The position numbers and the translations under genes were made by a program. Shown piece by piece: positions 46,720 to 54,770 of a stretch of DNA of 64,000 bases. Numbering within the stretch: position 1 is the first letter of the stretch; every line of letters starts with the position of its first letter. The stretch is from the NCBI RefSeq assembly GCF_000745475.1, contig NZ_JQJJ01000001.1:1-64000 (forward strand). The letters are read 5' to 3'. The notes below the pieces were generated by a model that was not told the DNA's origin, did no database searches, and saw only the letters and a program-made list of their open reading frames with translations. The stretch comes from Allobosea sp. UNC402CLCol. GTDB taxonomy: Bacteria; Pseudomonadota; Alphaproteobacteria; Rhizobiales; Beijerinckiaceae.

Positions 46720-47534
46720 GCGAGCGCGACCGTGGCGAGATGGAGCGTGGAAAGAAGGCCGATGCCCTGTGGTCGCGGCTCGCCGAGCTGACCCCGGCGC
46801 GGGTCGCGCTCGGCCGCGTCGGCGCGAGCTTGCCGACACGCGAGGTTCTGCGCTTCCAGATGGCTCATGCGGCCGCGCGCGACGCGGTCCATATCGCCCT
46901 CGATATCGACGCCCTCGAAGCCGAGGTGAAGGCGCTCGGAAGCTCCTGCCTGCGGGTCAGGTCGGATGCGACGCAGCGCGATCTCTATCTGCGGCGTCCC
47001 GATCTCGGCCGGCGGCTGGATCAGGCCAGCGCGACACGGCTCGACGGCGCGGCAGAGCATGGCTGCGATCTGGTCATCGTCATCGGGGACGGCCTGTCCT
47101 CACGTGCCGTGGCCGGCAACGCGCCGCCTCTCGTCGCGCATCTTCTGGCTTATTGTACGCATCTGGGGCTGAGCGTCGCGCCGGTCGTGCTGGCGGAAGG
47201 CGCCCGTGTCGCACTTGGAGACGAGGTCGGTGAGCGGCTGGCGGCACGCATGAGCCTCGTCCTGATCGGGGAGCGTCCCGGCCTTTCCGCGCCGGACAGC
47301 CTGGGCGCCTATCTCACCTTGTCGCCGCGGCGGGGCTTGAGCGACGCCAGCCGGAACTGCGTGTCCAATATCCGTCCGGGCGGCCTCGACAGCGAAGCGG
47401 CGGCCTACAGGATCGCCTGGCTGATGAAGCGCGCCTTCGCGCTGAACGTCACCGGCACGCGCCTCAAGGATGAAAGCGACCGGGAACCGGAGCCGGAGAT
47501 CGTTCGGCTGTCGGTACGACCGACGAGCGCATGA
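46716..47534 (+). CDS. eutC: Ethanolamine ammonia-lyase small subunit EutC
   Basis: 272 residues. EutC-type sequence includes TPARVALGRVGASLPTREVLRFQMAHA, YLRRPDLGRRL, IVIGDGLSSRAV and LIGERPGLSAPDSLGAYLT. It overlaps eutB by an ATGA junction, so the subunits are co-translated in fixed ratio. It binds the upper part of the cobalamin cofactor together with EutB. Confidence 0.95.
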   Translation: MSERDRGEMERGKKADALWSRLAELTPARVALGRVGASLPTREVLRFQMAHAAARDAVHIALDIDALEAEVKALGSSCLRVRSDATQRDLYLRRPDLGRRLDQASATRLDGAAEHGCDLVIVIGDGLSSRAVAGNAPPLVAHLLAYCTHLGLSVAPVVLAEGARVALGDEVGERLAARMSLVLIGERPGLSAPDSLGAYLTLSPRRGLSDASRNCVSNIRPGGLDSEAAAYRIAWLMKRAFALNVTGTRLKDESDREPEPEIVRLSVRPTSA

Positions 47535-47662
47535 TCCAGCGTCTCGCAGGCGTGCGGGAAGGCCGGAGCGCCTCGAGCGACGATGCGATGGCGAGGGGTG
47601 CGGCGGGTACCTGCGTCACATCGATTGTTGCTAAGTCGCACTGCAGCATTTAAGCGGCCTGA

Positions 47663-48295
47663 ATGGCCCCAAAGACGTTGGTCATCTTTGATTTCGATGG
47701 AACCCTCGCGACCAGCGTGGAGTGGTTCTATGGCGTCCTCAACGAGGTCGCTCAGCGCTATCGCTTTCGGCAAACGACGGAAGAGGAGCGCGAGCAGCTC
47801 CGGCGGCAGACCCCGTTGCAGATTCTGGAGACGCTCGGCGTTCCAAAATGGAAACTGCCGATCATCGCGAGGCATATGCGCAGCCTGGCCTCCGAGAATC
47901 TGGATCAGATCGAGCTCTATGCCTGGGTCGGTGGCCTCCTGGCCTTGTTGAAGGGGCAGGGGCTGCATCTGGCGATCGTCACCTCCAATAGCGAAGAGAA
48001 TGTCCGCGCCCTGCTCGGCCGATCGGCCGCATTGATCGATGTCTATGAGAGCGGGGCGTCGCTTTTCGGCAAGTCGGCGAAATTCAAGCGCGTGCTGAAG
48101 CAGCTGAAGCTGATGCCGGTGCAGGCGATATCCGTCGGTGACGAGGTTCGCGATGTCGAGGCGGCCCGTCGCGCCGGCATCGACTGCATCGCGGTCGGGT
48201 GGGGCCTTTCCCATCCCGACGCGCTCCTGGCCGCGAAGGCGGGCGCGCTCGCGACAACGCCCGAGGAGCTGACGGCACTTCTGCTCGCCCGCTAG
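47663..48295 (+). CDS. HAD-family hydrolase, phosphoglycolate phosphatase-like
   Basis: 210 residues. HAD motif I is FDFDGTLA with nucleophile Asp10 and acid Asp12; motif II is VTSNSEEN; motif III Lys lies in GKSAKFKRVLK; motif IV is SVGDEVRDVEAARRAG. A helical cap follows motif I. It hydrolyses a small phosphate ester. It lies 128 bp after eutC and may be transcribed apart. Its TAG stop is part of the repeat that follows. Confidence 0.9.
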   Translation: MAPKTLVIFDFDGTLATSVEWFYGVLNEVAQRYRFRQTTEEEREQLRRQTPLQILETLGVPKWKLPIIARHMRSLASENLDQIELYAWVGGLLALLKGQGLHLAIVTSNSEENVRALLGRSAALIDVYESGASLFGKSAKFKRVLKQLKLMPVQAISVGDEVRDVEAARRAGIDCIAVGWGLSHPDALLAAKAGALATTPEELTALLLAR

Positions 48296-48382
48296 AGCAT
48301 TTTCGAGCGAAGTGGACACCGGTTCGCGTGAAGAAAATGCGATAGAGCATCTCTGCGATTCGGAGAAACGCGGAAATGCTCT
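48294..48382. repeat. RIME-like mosaic element between convergent genes
   Basis: AGAGCATTTTC at the left end is mirrored by GAAATGCTCT at the right. The core GTGGACACCGGTTCGCG matches the module at 43497-43551. Its edges contain the TAG stop of the HAD gene and, on the other strand, that of the LysR gene. Confidence 0.75.
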
Positions 48383-49319
48383 AGATCGCCGCGTCTCCTG
48401 TCGGGCGCGATAACCTGCCGGGCGGCTCGAGCCGGGACGTCGCCCGCCGCATCAGGTCGAGAAGGTGAAGCGCTGCTGGCGTGAGCGGCAGGTCGGCCCG
48501 GCGCACGACCACGAGCGCCGGAGCCGTCAGCGTCTCGGCGATCTTGATCGTGGTCAGGGCCTGTCCGGTCATCTCGAAATCCTGCCATTGGCCCGGCACC
48601 ATCGCGAGCAGGTCGGTGTTGGCGAGACAGGTCAGCAAGGTCAGGGCGGACTGGCTGCGCACCGCGAGATGCGGCGCCGGCAGATCGTGGCGCGCGAAGA
48701 ACGCGTTGATCTCGGCGCTGTCGTCTGCCGTGATCGATGTCGTCACCCAATCCTGCCCGACGAGATCGCGCAGCGACGTCGCGCCCGCCAGCGGATGCCC
48801 GGTCCGGCAGAGCACGACGCGCCGGTTCTGGAACAGCACTTCGAGGCTGAGCTCGGGGACAGATTGCGCGCCGCCCTCCGGGCCGATGTAGAAATCGACG
48901 GAGCCGTCCCGCAGCCTTGTTTCGAGCGTGGGATAGAAGCCCTCGATGATATGCAGCTTGATGTTCGGATAGCGCTGGCGAAAGGGCCGCAGGCTCGACG
49001 GCAGCAGCGCCAGATGCGCGGCGATCGAAAGCCCGACCGTCACGGTGCCGGTGCCCGCCCCGCGCAACTGCTCCATCTCCTCGCGCGTGCGTCGGATCTC
49101 CGACAGGATCGAACGCGCACGCGTGATGAAGGCCTGGCCGAAAGGGGTGGCGACGACGCCACGCGCGCGGCGTTCGAACAAGGGCGCGCCCAGCTCGCGT
49201 TCGAGCAGCGCGAGGCTGCGCGTCAGCGCCGGCTGCGCCACGCGCAGATGGCGCGATGCCGCCCGGACGCTGCCGCGCTCGGCGATCGCGACGACCTCCT
49301 CGAAATGATGAAGCTTCAT
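48381..49319 (-). CDS. LysR-family transcriptional regulator
   Basis: 312 residues. Helix-turn-helix begins HHFEEVVAIAERGSVRAASR and continues VAQPALTRSLALLERELG. The effector domain resembles regulators of aromatic and TRAP-linked catabolic genes. It is divergent from the VOC/FAH/hydroxylase/TRAP unit starting at 49479 and is its likely regulator. A dyad with arms CAGATGA/TCATCTG lies in the gap at 49356-49389. Confidence 0.9.
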   Translation of the reverse strand: MKLHHFEEVVAIAERGSVRAASRHLRVAQPALTRSLALLERELGAPLFERRARGVVATPFGQAFITRARSILSEIRRTREEMEQLRGAGTGTVTVGLSIAAHLALLPSSLRPFRQRYPNIKLHIIEGFYPTLETRLRDGSVDFYIGPEGGAQSVPELSLEVLFQNRRVVLCRTGHPLAGATSLRDLVGQDWVTTSITADDSAEINAFFARHDLPAPHLAVRSQSALTLLTCLANTDLLAMVPGQWQDFEMTGQALTTIKIAETLTAPALVVVRRADLPLTPAALHLLDLMRRATSRLEPPGRLSRPTGDAAI

Positions 49320-49355
49320 CCTCGCGTCTCCCTCGCGAAGAGCCTCAAGCGATAT

Positions 49356-49389
49356 CAGATGATGATCGCTCCGGCATTCTTGTCATCTG
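49356..49389. promoter_or_regulatory. Possible LysR operator in the divergent gap
   Basis: CAGATGA (49356-49362) and TCATCTG (49383-49389) are exact 7-bp arms with a 20-base spacer. The spacing is wide for one LysR site, though LysR tetramers do cover such distances. Confidence 0.3.
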
Positions 49390-49478
49390 TTCAGGTATAT
49401 CTCCCTCCGCTAGCTCTGTTCCACCGAAAACGCAGGCGCCGCGCCCTCCGGGGAAGAATGGCACCGCAGGAGGAACGC

Positions 49479-50060
49479 ATGGACATCATCAAGCCCGCCT
49501 TCCATCACGTCACCTTCAAGACCAGCCGGCTCGCCGAAATGGTCGCCTGGTATGGCCGAGTCGTCGGCGCCACGCCGAATTTCCAGGATGCGAACAATGC
49601 CTGGACCACCAATGACGCGGCCAATCACCGTGTCGCCTTCCTGTCGGCGCCCGGTCTCGGCGACGACCCTGACAAGCGCAGCCATAACGGCATGCACCAT
49701 AGCGCCTTCGAATATGAGAGCTTCGACGATTTGATGTCGTCCTATGCCCGGCTGCGCGACGAGGGCATCCTGCCGGCCTTCAGCCTCGACCACGGCATGA
49801 CGATCTCGATCTACTACCGCGATCCCGAGGGCAATTTCGTCGAGCTGCAATGCGATACCTACGGCGACTGGAAGCAGTCCAGCGAGTGGATGCGGACCTC
49901 GACGGACTTCAAGGCCAATCCGATCGGCACCTTCTTCGACCCCGAGCGCGTCTACCAGGCCCATAGGGCGGGTTCGGGCTTCGATGCGCTGCATCTCGGC
50001 ATGCGCAAGGGCGACTACGAGCCGGCCGGCGCGCCGCCCGATCTCGGCCTGCCGGTCTGA
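49479..50060 (+). CDS. VOC-family protein, extradiol ring-cleavage dioxygenase-like
   Basis: 193 residues, single vicinal-oxygen-chelate module pair. Likely iron ligands: His10 in FHHVTF, His74 in GMHHSAFE and Glu122 in GNFVELQCD, the 2-His-1-carboxylate set of type I extradiol dioxygenases. It is shorter than classic two-domain BphC. GGAGGAA precedes ATG 49479. As first gene before an FAH hydrolase and a phenol-type hydroxylase, it probably opens a dihydroxylated ring. Confidence 0.88.
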   Translation: MDIIKPAFHHVTFKTSRLAEMVAWYGRVVGATPNFQDANNAWTTNDAANHRVAFLSAPGLGDDPDKRSHNGMHHSAFEYESFDDLMSSYARLRDEGILPAFSLDHGMTISIYYRDPEGNFVELQCDTYGDWKQSSEWMRTSTDFKANPIGTFFDPERVYQAHRAGSGFDALHLGMRKGDYEPAGAPPDLGLPV

Positions 50061-50083
50061 CGGTGGGCGGAGGTTCGTCCGCG

Positions 50084-50506
50084 ATGACGCTGTCGTTGAA
50101 CCCAGAGGATCGTGCGGCGATCGAGGATCTGATCCAGCGCCATGCCTGGCTGATCGACCATGGCGAGGCGGATCGCATCGGCGCGCTCTTCACGGAGGAT
50201 GCCGGGCTCTATGGCGTCGGCCCGGACAAGCTCGGGCGTGCCGCCATCGCGACATGGGGTGCGGAACGTGCCGCAATGCGCGAGCGCCGCTCCCGCCATG
50301 TCCAGAGCAACATCCTGATCGAGCCGGTCTCGTCCGATGCGGCGCACGGCTGCGTCGTGCTGACGCTCTATCGCCATGACGGGCCGGGGCCGGGTGCGGC
50401 CGCGCCGTTCCTGATCTGCGAATACGCCGACCGCTATCGCAAGGAGCCGGACGGGGCCTGGCGCTTCGCCGAGCGACGCCTCGCCGTGCTTTTCGGCGAA
50501 GCCTGA
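50084..50506 (+). CDS. SnoaL/NTF2-like small protein
   Basis: 140 residues from ATG 50084 (an upstream GTG at 50063 would add seven residues). The fold is recognised from AAIEDLIQRHAWLIDHGEADRIGALFTEDAGLYG and the closing WRFAERRLAVLF. Such proteins are cyclases, dehydratases or dioxygenase small subunits. It lies between the VOC and FAH genes of the aromatic unit; its exact role is unknown. Confidence 0.85.
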   Translation: MTLSLNPEDRAAIEDLIQRHAWLIDHGEADRIGALFTEDAGLYGVGPDKLGRAAIATWGAERAAMRERRSRHVQSNILIEPVSSDAAHGCVVLTLYRHDGPGPGAAAPFLICEYADRYRKEPDGAWRFAERRLAVLFGEA

Positions 50507-50574
50507 CACCGATCGCTTCCGCTCCGGCCGCAGTGGCGACCGATGCCTTTTACCCCATTGGAAGGAGAGCCTTC

Positions 50575-51459
50575 ATGCGTCTCGCCACCATTCTTCGCGA
50601 CGGCAAGGCCCGGCTCGCGGCTTATCGCGGCCAGGATCTCATTGATCTCTCGGAAGCCGGTTCCGGCCTGCCGGGGTCCATGCTCGCTTTCGTCGAAGGC
50701 GGGGAGGTGGCGCGGGCGGCCATCGCCGCCGCGCTCGACAAGGCGCCTTCATCGGCGCTGCTCGACCCGGAGCGGACGACCTTCCTGCCGGTGCTGCCCC
50801 GCCCCGGCAAGATCATCTGCGTCGGCCTGAACTATGCCGACCATTCGGCCGAGAGCGGCTTCAAGCAGCCGGATTATCCGACGCTGTTCGGCCGCTTCTC
50901 GACGACGCTGATTGGCCACCGCGCACCGATGATCCGCCCGAACCTCTCCGATCAGCTCGATTACGAGGGCGAGATCGCGGCGGTGATCGGCCGGCGCGCC
51001 AAGCATGTTCCGAAGGCCCGTGCGCTCGACCATGTCGCCGGCTACGCCGTTTTCAACGAAGGCTCGGTGCGCGAATACCAGTTCAAGGCGCCGCAATGGA
51101 CCGTCGGCAAGAACTTCGACGGAACCGGCGCCTTCGGACCGGCGCTGGTCACGGCCGATGAATTGCCGCCGGGCGCCAGGGGATTGAAGCTCGAGACCCG
51201 GCTCAACGGCCAGACCGTCCAGAGCGCCTCGACCGACAGCATGGTCTTCGACGTGGCGAGCCTGATTGCGATCATCAGCGAGGCGATCACGCTGGAGCCG
51301 GGCGACGTCATCGTCACCGGGACGCCGGCCGGCGTCGGCGTGGCGCGCAAGCCGCCGCTCTTCATGAAGCCGGGCGATGTCTGCGAGGTCGAGGTCGAGC
51401 GCATTGGCCTGCTGGTCAACCCCATTGCCCAGGAAGAAGCCGTGCGGAGCGCCGCCTGA
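50575..51459 (+). CDS. Fumarylacetoacetate hydrolase family protein
   Basis: 294 residues. An N-terminal ~70-residue domain is followed by the FAH fold: ICVGLNYADHSAESG, LDYEGEIAAVIGRRAKHV with the metal-binding acids, and VIVTGTPAGVGVARKPPLFMKPGD. It hydrolyses C-C bonds of acylpyruvates or decarboxylates/hydrates oxo-dienoates after ring opening. GGAAGGAG precedes ATG 50575. Fits the step after the VOC dioxygenase. Confidence 0.93.
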   Translation: MRLATILRDGKARLAAYRGQDLIDLSEAGSGLPGSMLAFVEGGEVARAAIAAALDKAPSSALLDPERTTFLPVLPRPGKIICVGLNYADHSAESGFKQPDYPTLFGRFSTTLIGHRAPMIRPNLSDQLDYEGEIAAVIGRRAKHVPKARALDHVAGYAVFNEGSVREYQFKAPQWTVGKNFDGTGAFGPALVTADELPPGARGLKLETRLNGQTVQSASTDSMVFDVASLIAIISEAITLEPGDVIVTGTPAGVGVARKPPLFMKPGDVCEVEVERIGLLVNPIAQEEAVRSAA

Positions 51460-51498
51460 ACGGGCGGACGGTGCGGCGCAGGACGGAAGGAGCGCGCG

Positions 51499-53160
51499 GT
51501 GAAAGACAGCGGTTGGGATGTCGACGTGCTGATTGCTGGCGCCGGCCCGGTGGGGCTGGCCGCCGCCATCGAGCTCGGCCGCCGCGGCATCCGTTGCCTC
51601 GTGGTCGAGCGCAACGACCGCGTCGGCTATGCGCCGCGCGCCAAGACGACGAATGTCCGCACGCGCGAGCATCTGCGTCGTTGGGGCATCGCGGACAGGC
51701 TGCGCGAGGTCTCGCCGATCCCGCGCGACTATCCCTCGAACGTCGTCTTCGCCACGCGGATGACCGGCCCCGGGCTCGCGCGCTTCGAGAATGCGCTGAA
51801 CGGCAGCCCGGCGCGCAACGACCTCTATTCGGAATCGGCGCAATGGGTGCCGCAATATGTGCTGGAAGAAGTCCTGCGTGAGCATGCCGCCTCGCTGCCC
51901 GGCGTGACGATCCGCTTCAGCACCGAACTGACCGCCTTCGAGCAGGACGGCAGCGGCGTCACGGGTGAGCTGAAGGATCTCGTGACCGGGGCGGTCCGCC
52001 GCGTCAGCAGTTCCTACCTGATCGGTGCCGATGGCGCGCGCAGCCTGGTCCGCGACGCGATCGGCGCGGTGATGACCGGCGACCGGGCCTATTCGCGCAA
52101 CTACAACATCATCTTCCGCGCGCCCGACCTCGCCCGCCGCCACGCGCATGGCGAGGCGATCATGTACTGGATGGTCAATGAGGAATTGCCCTCGCTGCTC
52201 GGCCCGATGGACGGCGAGGGCTTGTGGTTCTTCATGGTCACCAAGCTCGCCAATGACGTCGATCCGGCGAGCGTCGACCCGGTCGCGCTGATCAGGCAAG
52301 GTACGGGCCTCCATGACCTCGCAATCGAGATCGTCGGCAAGGATCCGTGGGTGGCGCACAAGCTCGTCGCCGATCGCTACGACAAGGGCCGCGTCTTCCT
52401 GGCGGGCGATGCCTGCCATCTGCATCCGCCCTTCGGCGGCTTCGGGATGAATATGGGCATCGGCGATGCCGTCGATCTCGGCTGGAAGCTCGCGGCCACG
52501 CTCCAGGGCTGGGGCGGGCCGGAACTGCTGGCGAGCTACGAGGCCGAGCGGCGCAAGGTGCATGAGCGCACCATCGCGGAAGCGGTGATCAATTACGGCG
52601 TGCTCAGCAACCAGCTCGTCCGGCCGGGGCTGGAGGATCCGGGGCCGCTCGGCGAGGCGACGCGCCGCGAGGTCGGCGAGATCATCGAGGCGACCAAGCT
52701 GCGCGAATTCCGGACGCTCGGCATCGTGCTGGGCTCGCGCTACGAGGATTCGCCGATCATCGTTTCCGATGGCAGCGAGCCGCCGCCGGAGCATTTCATG
52801 CTCTATGTGCCCTCGGCCCATCCCGGCTGCCTTGCCCCGCACCTCTGGCTGGCCGACGACTCGTCGCTCTATGACCATTTCGGAGATGGGTTCACGCTGC
52901 TGGTCACGGCGGGCGAGGCCGGGCAGGCGGCGGATTTCTCTGCCAGGGCCGCGGCTCTGGACATCCCGCTGACGGTTCTCGCTCCGGCCGACCGGCGTCT
53001 GCCGGCGCGTTACGGCGCGCGTTTCGCCCTGATCCGGCCCGACCAGTACGTCGCCTGGCGCGGCGACGCCCTGCCTGCCGATGCGGCGGGGCTGCTCGCC
53101 CATGTCACCGGCACCATCGCAAAGGGAGCCGTCACGCCGGTATCCGCGACGGCAGCCTGA
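51499..53160 (+). CDS. FAD-dependent aromatic hydroxylase (PheA/TfdB/MhpA type)
   Basis: 553 residues. FAD motif IAGAGPVGLAAAIELGRRG at ~12-30; second motif GDACHLHPPFGGFGMNMGIGDA; a thioredoxin-like C-terminal region follows. It hydroxylates a phenolic ring using NAD(P)H and O2. GTG 51499 follows GGAAGGAG. It should supply the diol for the VOC dioxygenase. It is followed 34 bp later by the TRAP receptor gene. Confidence 0.92.
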   Translation: MKDSGWDVDVLIAGAGPVGLAAAIELGRRGIRCLVVERNDRVGYAPRAKTTNVRTREHLRRWGIADRLREVSPIPRDYPSNVVFATRMTGPGLARFENALNGSPARNDLYSESAQWVPQYVLEEVLREHAASLPGVTIRFSTELTAFEQDGSGVTGELKDLVTGAVRRVSSSYLIGADGARSLVRDAIGAVMTGDRAYSRNYNIIFRAPDLARRHAHGEAIMYWMVNEELPSLLGPMDGEGLWFFMVTKLANDVDPASVDPVALIRQGTGLHDLAIEIVGKDPWVAHKLVADRYDKGRVFLAGDACHLHPPFGGFGMNMGIGDAVDLGWKLAATLQGWGGPELLASYEAERRKVHERTIAEAVINYGVLSNQLVRPGLEDPGPLGEATRREVGEIIEATKLREFRTLGIVLGSRYEDSPIIVSDGSEPPPEHFMLYVPSAHPGCLAPHLWLADDSSLYDHFGDGFTLLVTAGEAGQAADFSARAAALDIPLTVLAPADRRLPARYGARFALIRPDQYVAWRGDALPADAAGLLAHVTGTIAKGAVTPVSATAA

Positions 53161-53193
53161 AGACCCAACGATAAAACAACCGGGGAGGAAACG

Positions 53194-54231
53194 ATGATAC
53201 GAGGAGTGGTGGGCGCCCTGCTTGGTGCGCTGTTCAGCCTGTCCTTGTCGGTGGCGGCATTCGCGCAAACCATCGAGCTCAAGGTCTCGCATTACCTGCC
53301 GCCGAACCATCAGCTTCACAAGAAACTGGAGGAATGGGGCGAGGAACTCGCCAAGCGCTCGAACGGTCGGCTCAAGCTGACCATCTTCCCGGCGGCGCAG
53401 ATGGGGCCGATGCCGCGGCAATACGACCTCGCCCGCACCGGCGTCGCCGATATCGCCTTCTTCCTGCATGGCGCGCTGCCTGGCCGCTTCCCGCTGACCG
53501 AGATCACCCAGCTCCCTTATGTCTTCAATCGGGGTGAGGGCGCTGCCTCGAAGGCGATCAGCACGGCAGAGGCATCCGCGATCGTGACGGGGATGGCCGA
53601 CGATCTCGCCGCCGAGCACGAGGGCACCAAGCTGCTCTATTTCATCGCGACGCCGACAGTGAGCCTGTTCTTCAACAAGGGCGCGGTGCGCGATCCCGCA
53701 GGCGTGCGCGGCCTGCGCATCCGGCACAACGGGCCGATCGCCTCGGCGATCATCGAGGCCTGGGGCGGTAGCCCCGCCGCCGTCGCGCCGGCCGAACTCT
53801 CGGACGCGCTCGCCAAGGGCACGATCGCGGGGATGCTGTTCAACTACGAGGCCGCCAAATCCTTCCAGATGGCCGAGAGCATCAAGTCGGTGACGCCGGT
53901 CAAGGCTTCCGCCGGCACTTTCGCGCTGGTCATGAACGCCGAACGCTACAAATCGCTGCCGGAGGACCTGCGCAAGCTCATCGACGAGACCACCGGCCCG
54001 GAAGCCGCCCGCAAGATCGGCGCGCTCTATGACGCGGCGGAGGATGAGGGCGAGGCTTATTTGCGTGCGGCCAAGGTCGATATCCTCGACCTGACGCCGG
54101 CCGAGCGCGCCGCCTTCGAGGAGAAGACCAAGCCGCTGGCCGCGACCTTCCTGGCCAAGGCCGAAGCGAAGAACCCGAAGGCGCGCGGCTTCTACGAGCG
54201 GCTGCGCGCCGCCGTGGGGAGGGCGCAGTGA
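53194..54231 (+). CDS. TRAP transporter substrate-binding protein (DctP type)
   Basis: 345 residues. Signal peptide at ~1-24 (ending SVAAFAQ). DctP features: LKVSHYLPPNHQLHKKLEEW and GVRGLRIRHNGPIASAIIEAW with the conserved Arg that binds the carboxylate. It is the periplasmic receptor, so the substrate is probably an acid, here likely aromatic. The stop overlaps the DctQ start. Confidence 0.93.
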   Translation: MIRGVVGALLGALFSLSLSVAAFAQTIELKVSHYLPPNHQLHKKLEEWGEELAKRSNGRLKLTIFPAAQMGPMPRQYDLARTGVADIAFFLHGALPGRFPLTEITQLPYVFNRGEGAASKAISTAEASAIVTGMADDLAAEHEGTKLLYFIATPTVSLFFNKGAVRDPAGVRGLRIRHNGPIASAIIEAWGGSPAAVAPAELSDALAKGTIAGMLFNYEAAKSFQMAESIKSVTPVKASAGTFALVMNAERYKSLPEDLRKLIDETTGPEAARKIGALYDAAEDEGEAYLRAAKVDILDLTPAERAAFEEKTKPLAATFLAKAEAKNPKARGFYERLRAAVGRAQ

Positions 54232-54770
54232 ACGGTCGCGCGGGTTCGCGGCTCGATCCCGCCCGCCTTCTCACCCTTTGCGGCGCGATAGCCCTCGCCG
54301 TGATGCTGTTCTGGACGATGTTCGACATCGGCGGGCGCCTCGCCTTCAACCGGCCGATCCACGGCACGCTCGATCTCGTCGAGGTCACGCTGGTGCTCGT
54401 CGCCTTTCTCGCGCTGCCGGAGTGCTTCCGGCGCGACGAACTGATCAAGGTCGATCTCTTCGACACGATGGTGAGCCCGCGCACGCTCGGGCGCATGACC
54501 CTGATCGGGGAGATCGCGACCTTGGCCTTCCTCGGCCTGCTGGCTGCCACGCTGTGGCAGCCGCTCGCGGATGCCTATCGTTTCGGCGATCAGAAGCCCG
54601 ATCTGCCGGTTCCGATCTGGACCTTGCTGCTGACGATCGAGTTGGCCCTCGTCGTGTCCATGCTCGTCGTCCTGCGCCGGATCGGGGCGCAGATCAGGGC
54701 CGCCCTGCAGCCGCCGGGCGCCGAGACGCAGGCCCCAACCCTCCACCGCCACGAGGAGGCTACCCCATGA
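54228..54770 (+). CDS. TRAP transporter small membrane subunit (DctQ type)
   Basis: 180 residues with about four membrane segments. Start GTG 54228 in a GTGA junction with the receptor stop. It contains GTLDLVEVTLVLVAFLALPECFRRDE, usual for DctQ. It joins the large subunit in the inner membrane. Confidence 0.92.
   Translation: MNGRAGSRLDPARLLTLCGAIALAVMLFWTMFDIGGRLAFNRPIHGTLDLVEVTLVLVAFLALPECFRRDELIKVDLFDTMVSPRTLGRMTLIGEIATLAFLGLLAATLWQPLADAYRFGDQKPDLPVPIWTLLLTIELALVVSMLVVLRRIGAQIRAALQPPGAETQAPTLHRHEEATP

Noticed and set aside
50749..53727. 992-codon minus-strand frame opposite the FAH, hydroxylase and TRAP receptor genes
   Set aside because: It is the longest frame in the window but spans three good genes on the other strand and has the shadow-type composition; no domain is visible.
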